Shown here: positions 23,550 to 23,651 of the stretch, piece by piece
Position numbering within the stretch: the stretch's first letter is position 1
Layout: each line of letters starts with the position of its first letter
Assembly: GCA_036260415.1 (NCBI GenBank)
Contig: DASZZX010000409.1
Span: 1-23,651 of the forward strand
Direction: 5' to 3'
Source of the DNA: DASZZX01 sp036260415
GTDB lineage: Bacteria; Actinomycetota; Nitriliruptoria; Nitriliruptorales; JAHWKO01
DNA: 23,651 nt
The notes under the pieces: generated by a model
Told to the model about the DNA's origin: nothing
The model's input: only the letters and a program-made list of their open reading frames with translations
Database searches by the model: none
Position numbers and translations under genes: made by a program

Positions 23550-23651
23550 CGTCAGCGGGCGGAGGCCGGAGGGACCCGCGCACGGAGCCAGCGCGCCCAG
23601 ACTGCCCGGACCCCAGGGCACCTATCAGGACGTCCCGGCAGTGCACCTGAG

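Noticed and set aside
1..23651. tRNA or rRNA genes and CRISPR arrays
   Set aside because: No T-loop/anticodon arrangement, rRNA-like sequence or regularly spaced direct repeats were seen on either strand.

Overview
The window is very GC-rich, with strong third-position G/C bias and GTG/TTG starts, and suggests a high-GC actinobacterium. Two long secreted proteins that join an FG-GAP beta-propeller to three cell-wall-binding type 2 (CWB2) repeats point towards the deep-branching Nitriliruptoria/Acidimicrobiia-like lineages. That placement is inference from protein types, not from a marker gene.

Layout. The left edge (1-3100) has the tail of an ISL3-type transposase, two small overlapping membrane-protein genes (one with an in-frame TGA), and a secreted M28 aminopeptidase with a PA domain. 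From 3105 to 5679 there is a tight four-gene membrane operon: a His-rich four-helix protein, a cupredoxin-like lipoprotein, a polytopic membrane protein and a 45-residue membrane peptide. A worn stretch follows (5680-8505). It holds a DUF1801 gene and an NAD(P)H-binding SDR gene fused at its upstream side to the wreck of an ECF41/SigJ-type sigma factor. Next is a classic metal-efflux pair (8506-11063): a P1B-4 ATPase with SPC and HEGST motifs and a divergent ArsR/SmtB repressor. A frameshifted F420-reductase-like fragment comes after it.

The right half (11425-23549) is a cell-surface block. It has two paralogous FG-GAP/CWB2 proteins (897 and 890 aa), a membrane-anchored BNR/Asp-box propeller protein, an NMT1/THI5-like substrate-binding protein with an early nonsense codon, an FtsH protease, and a secreted Pro/Gln-rich protein with a sorting-like C-terminus.

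The most interesting signal is a 25-bp element, GGTAGATG-N6-RCATCTATTGY. It contains the inverted repeat TAGATGT-N5-ACATCTA and occurs four times, always between genes. In each case it is oriented towards a nearby gene: both CWB2 proteins, the NMT1-like gene and, in weaker form, the C-terminal surface protein. This looks like a shared promoter/operator of an undescribed surface-protein regulon. Several genes in the window are decaying, so this is an accessory, turnover-prone region.
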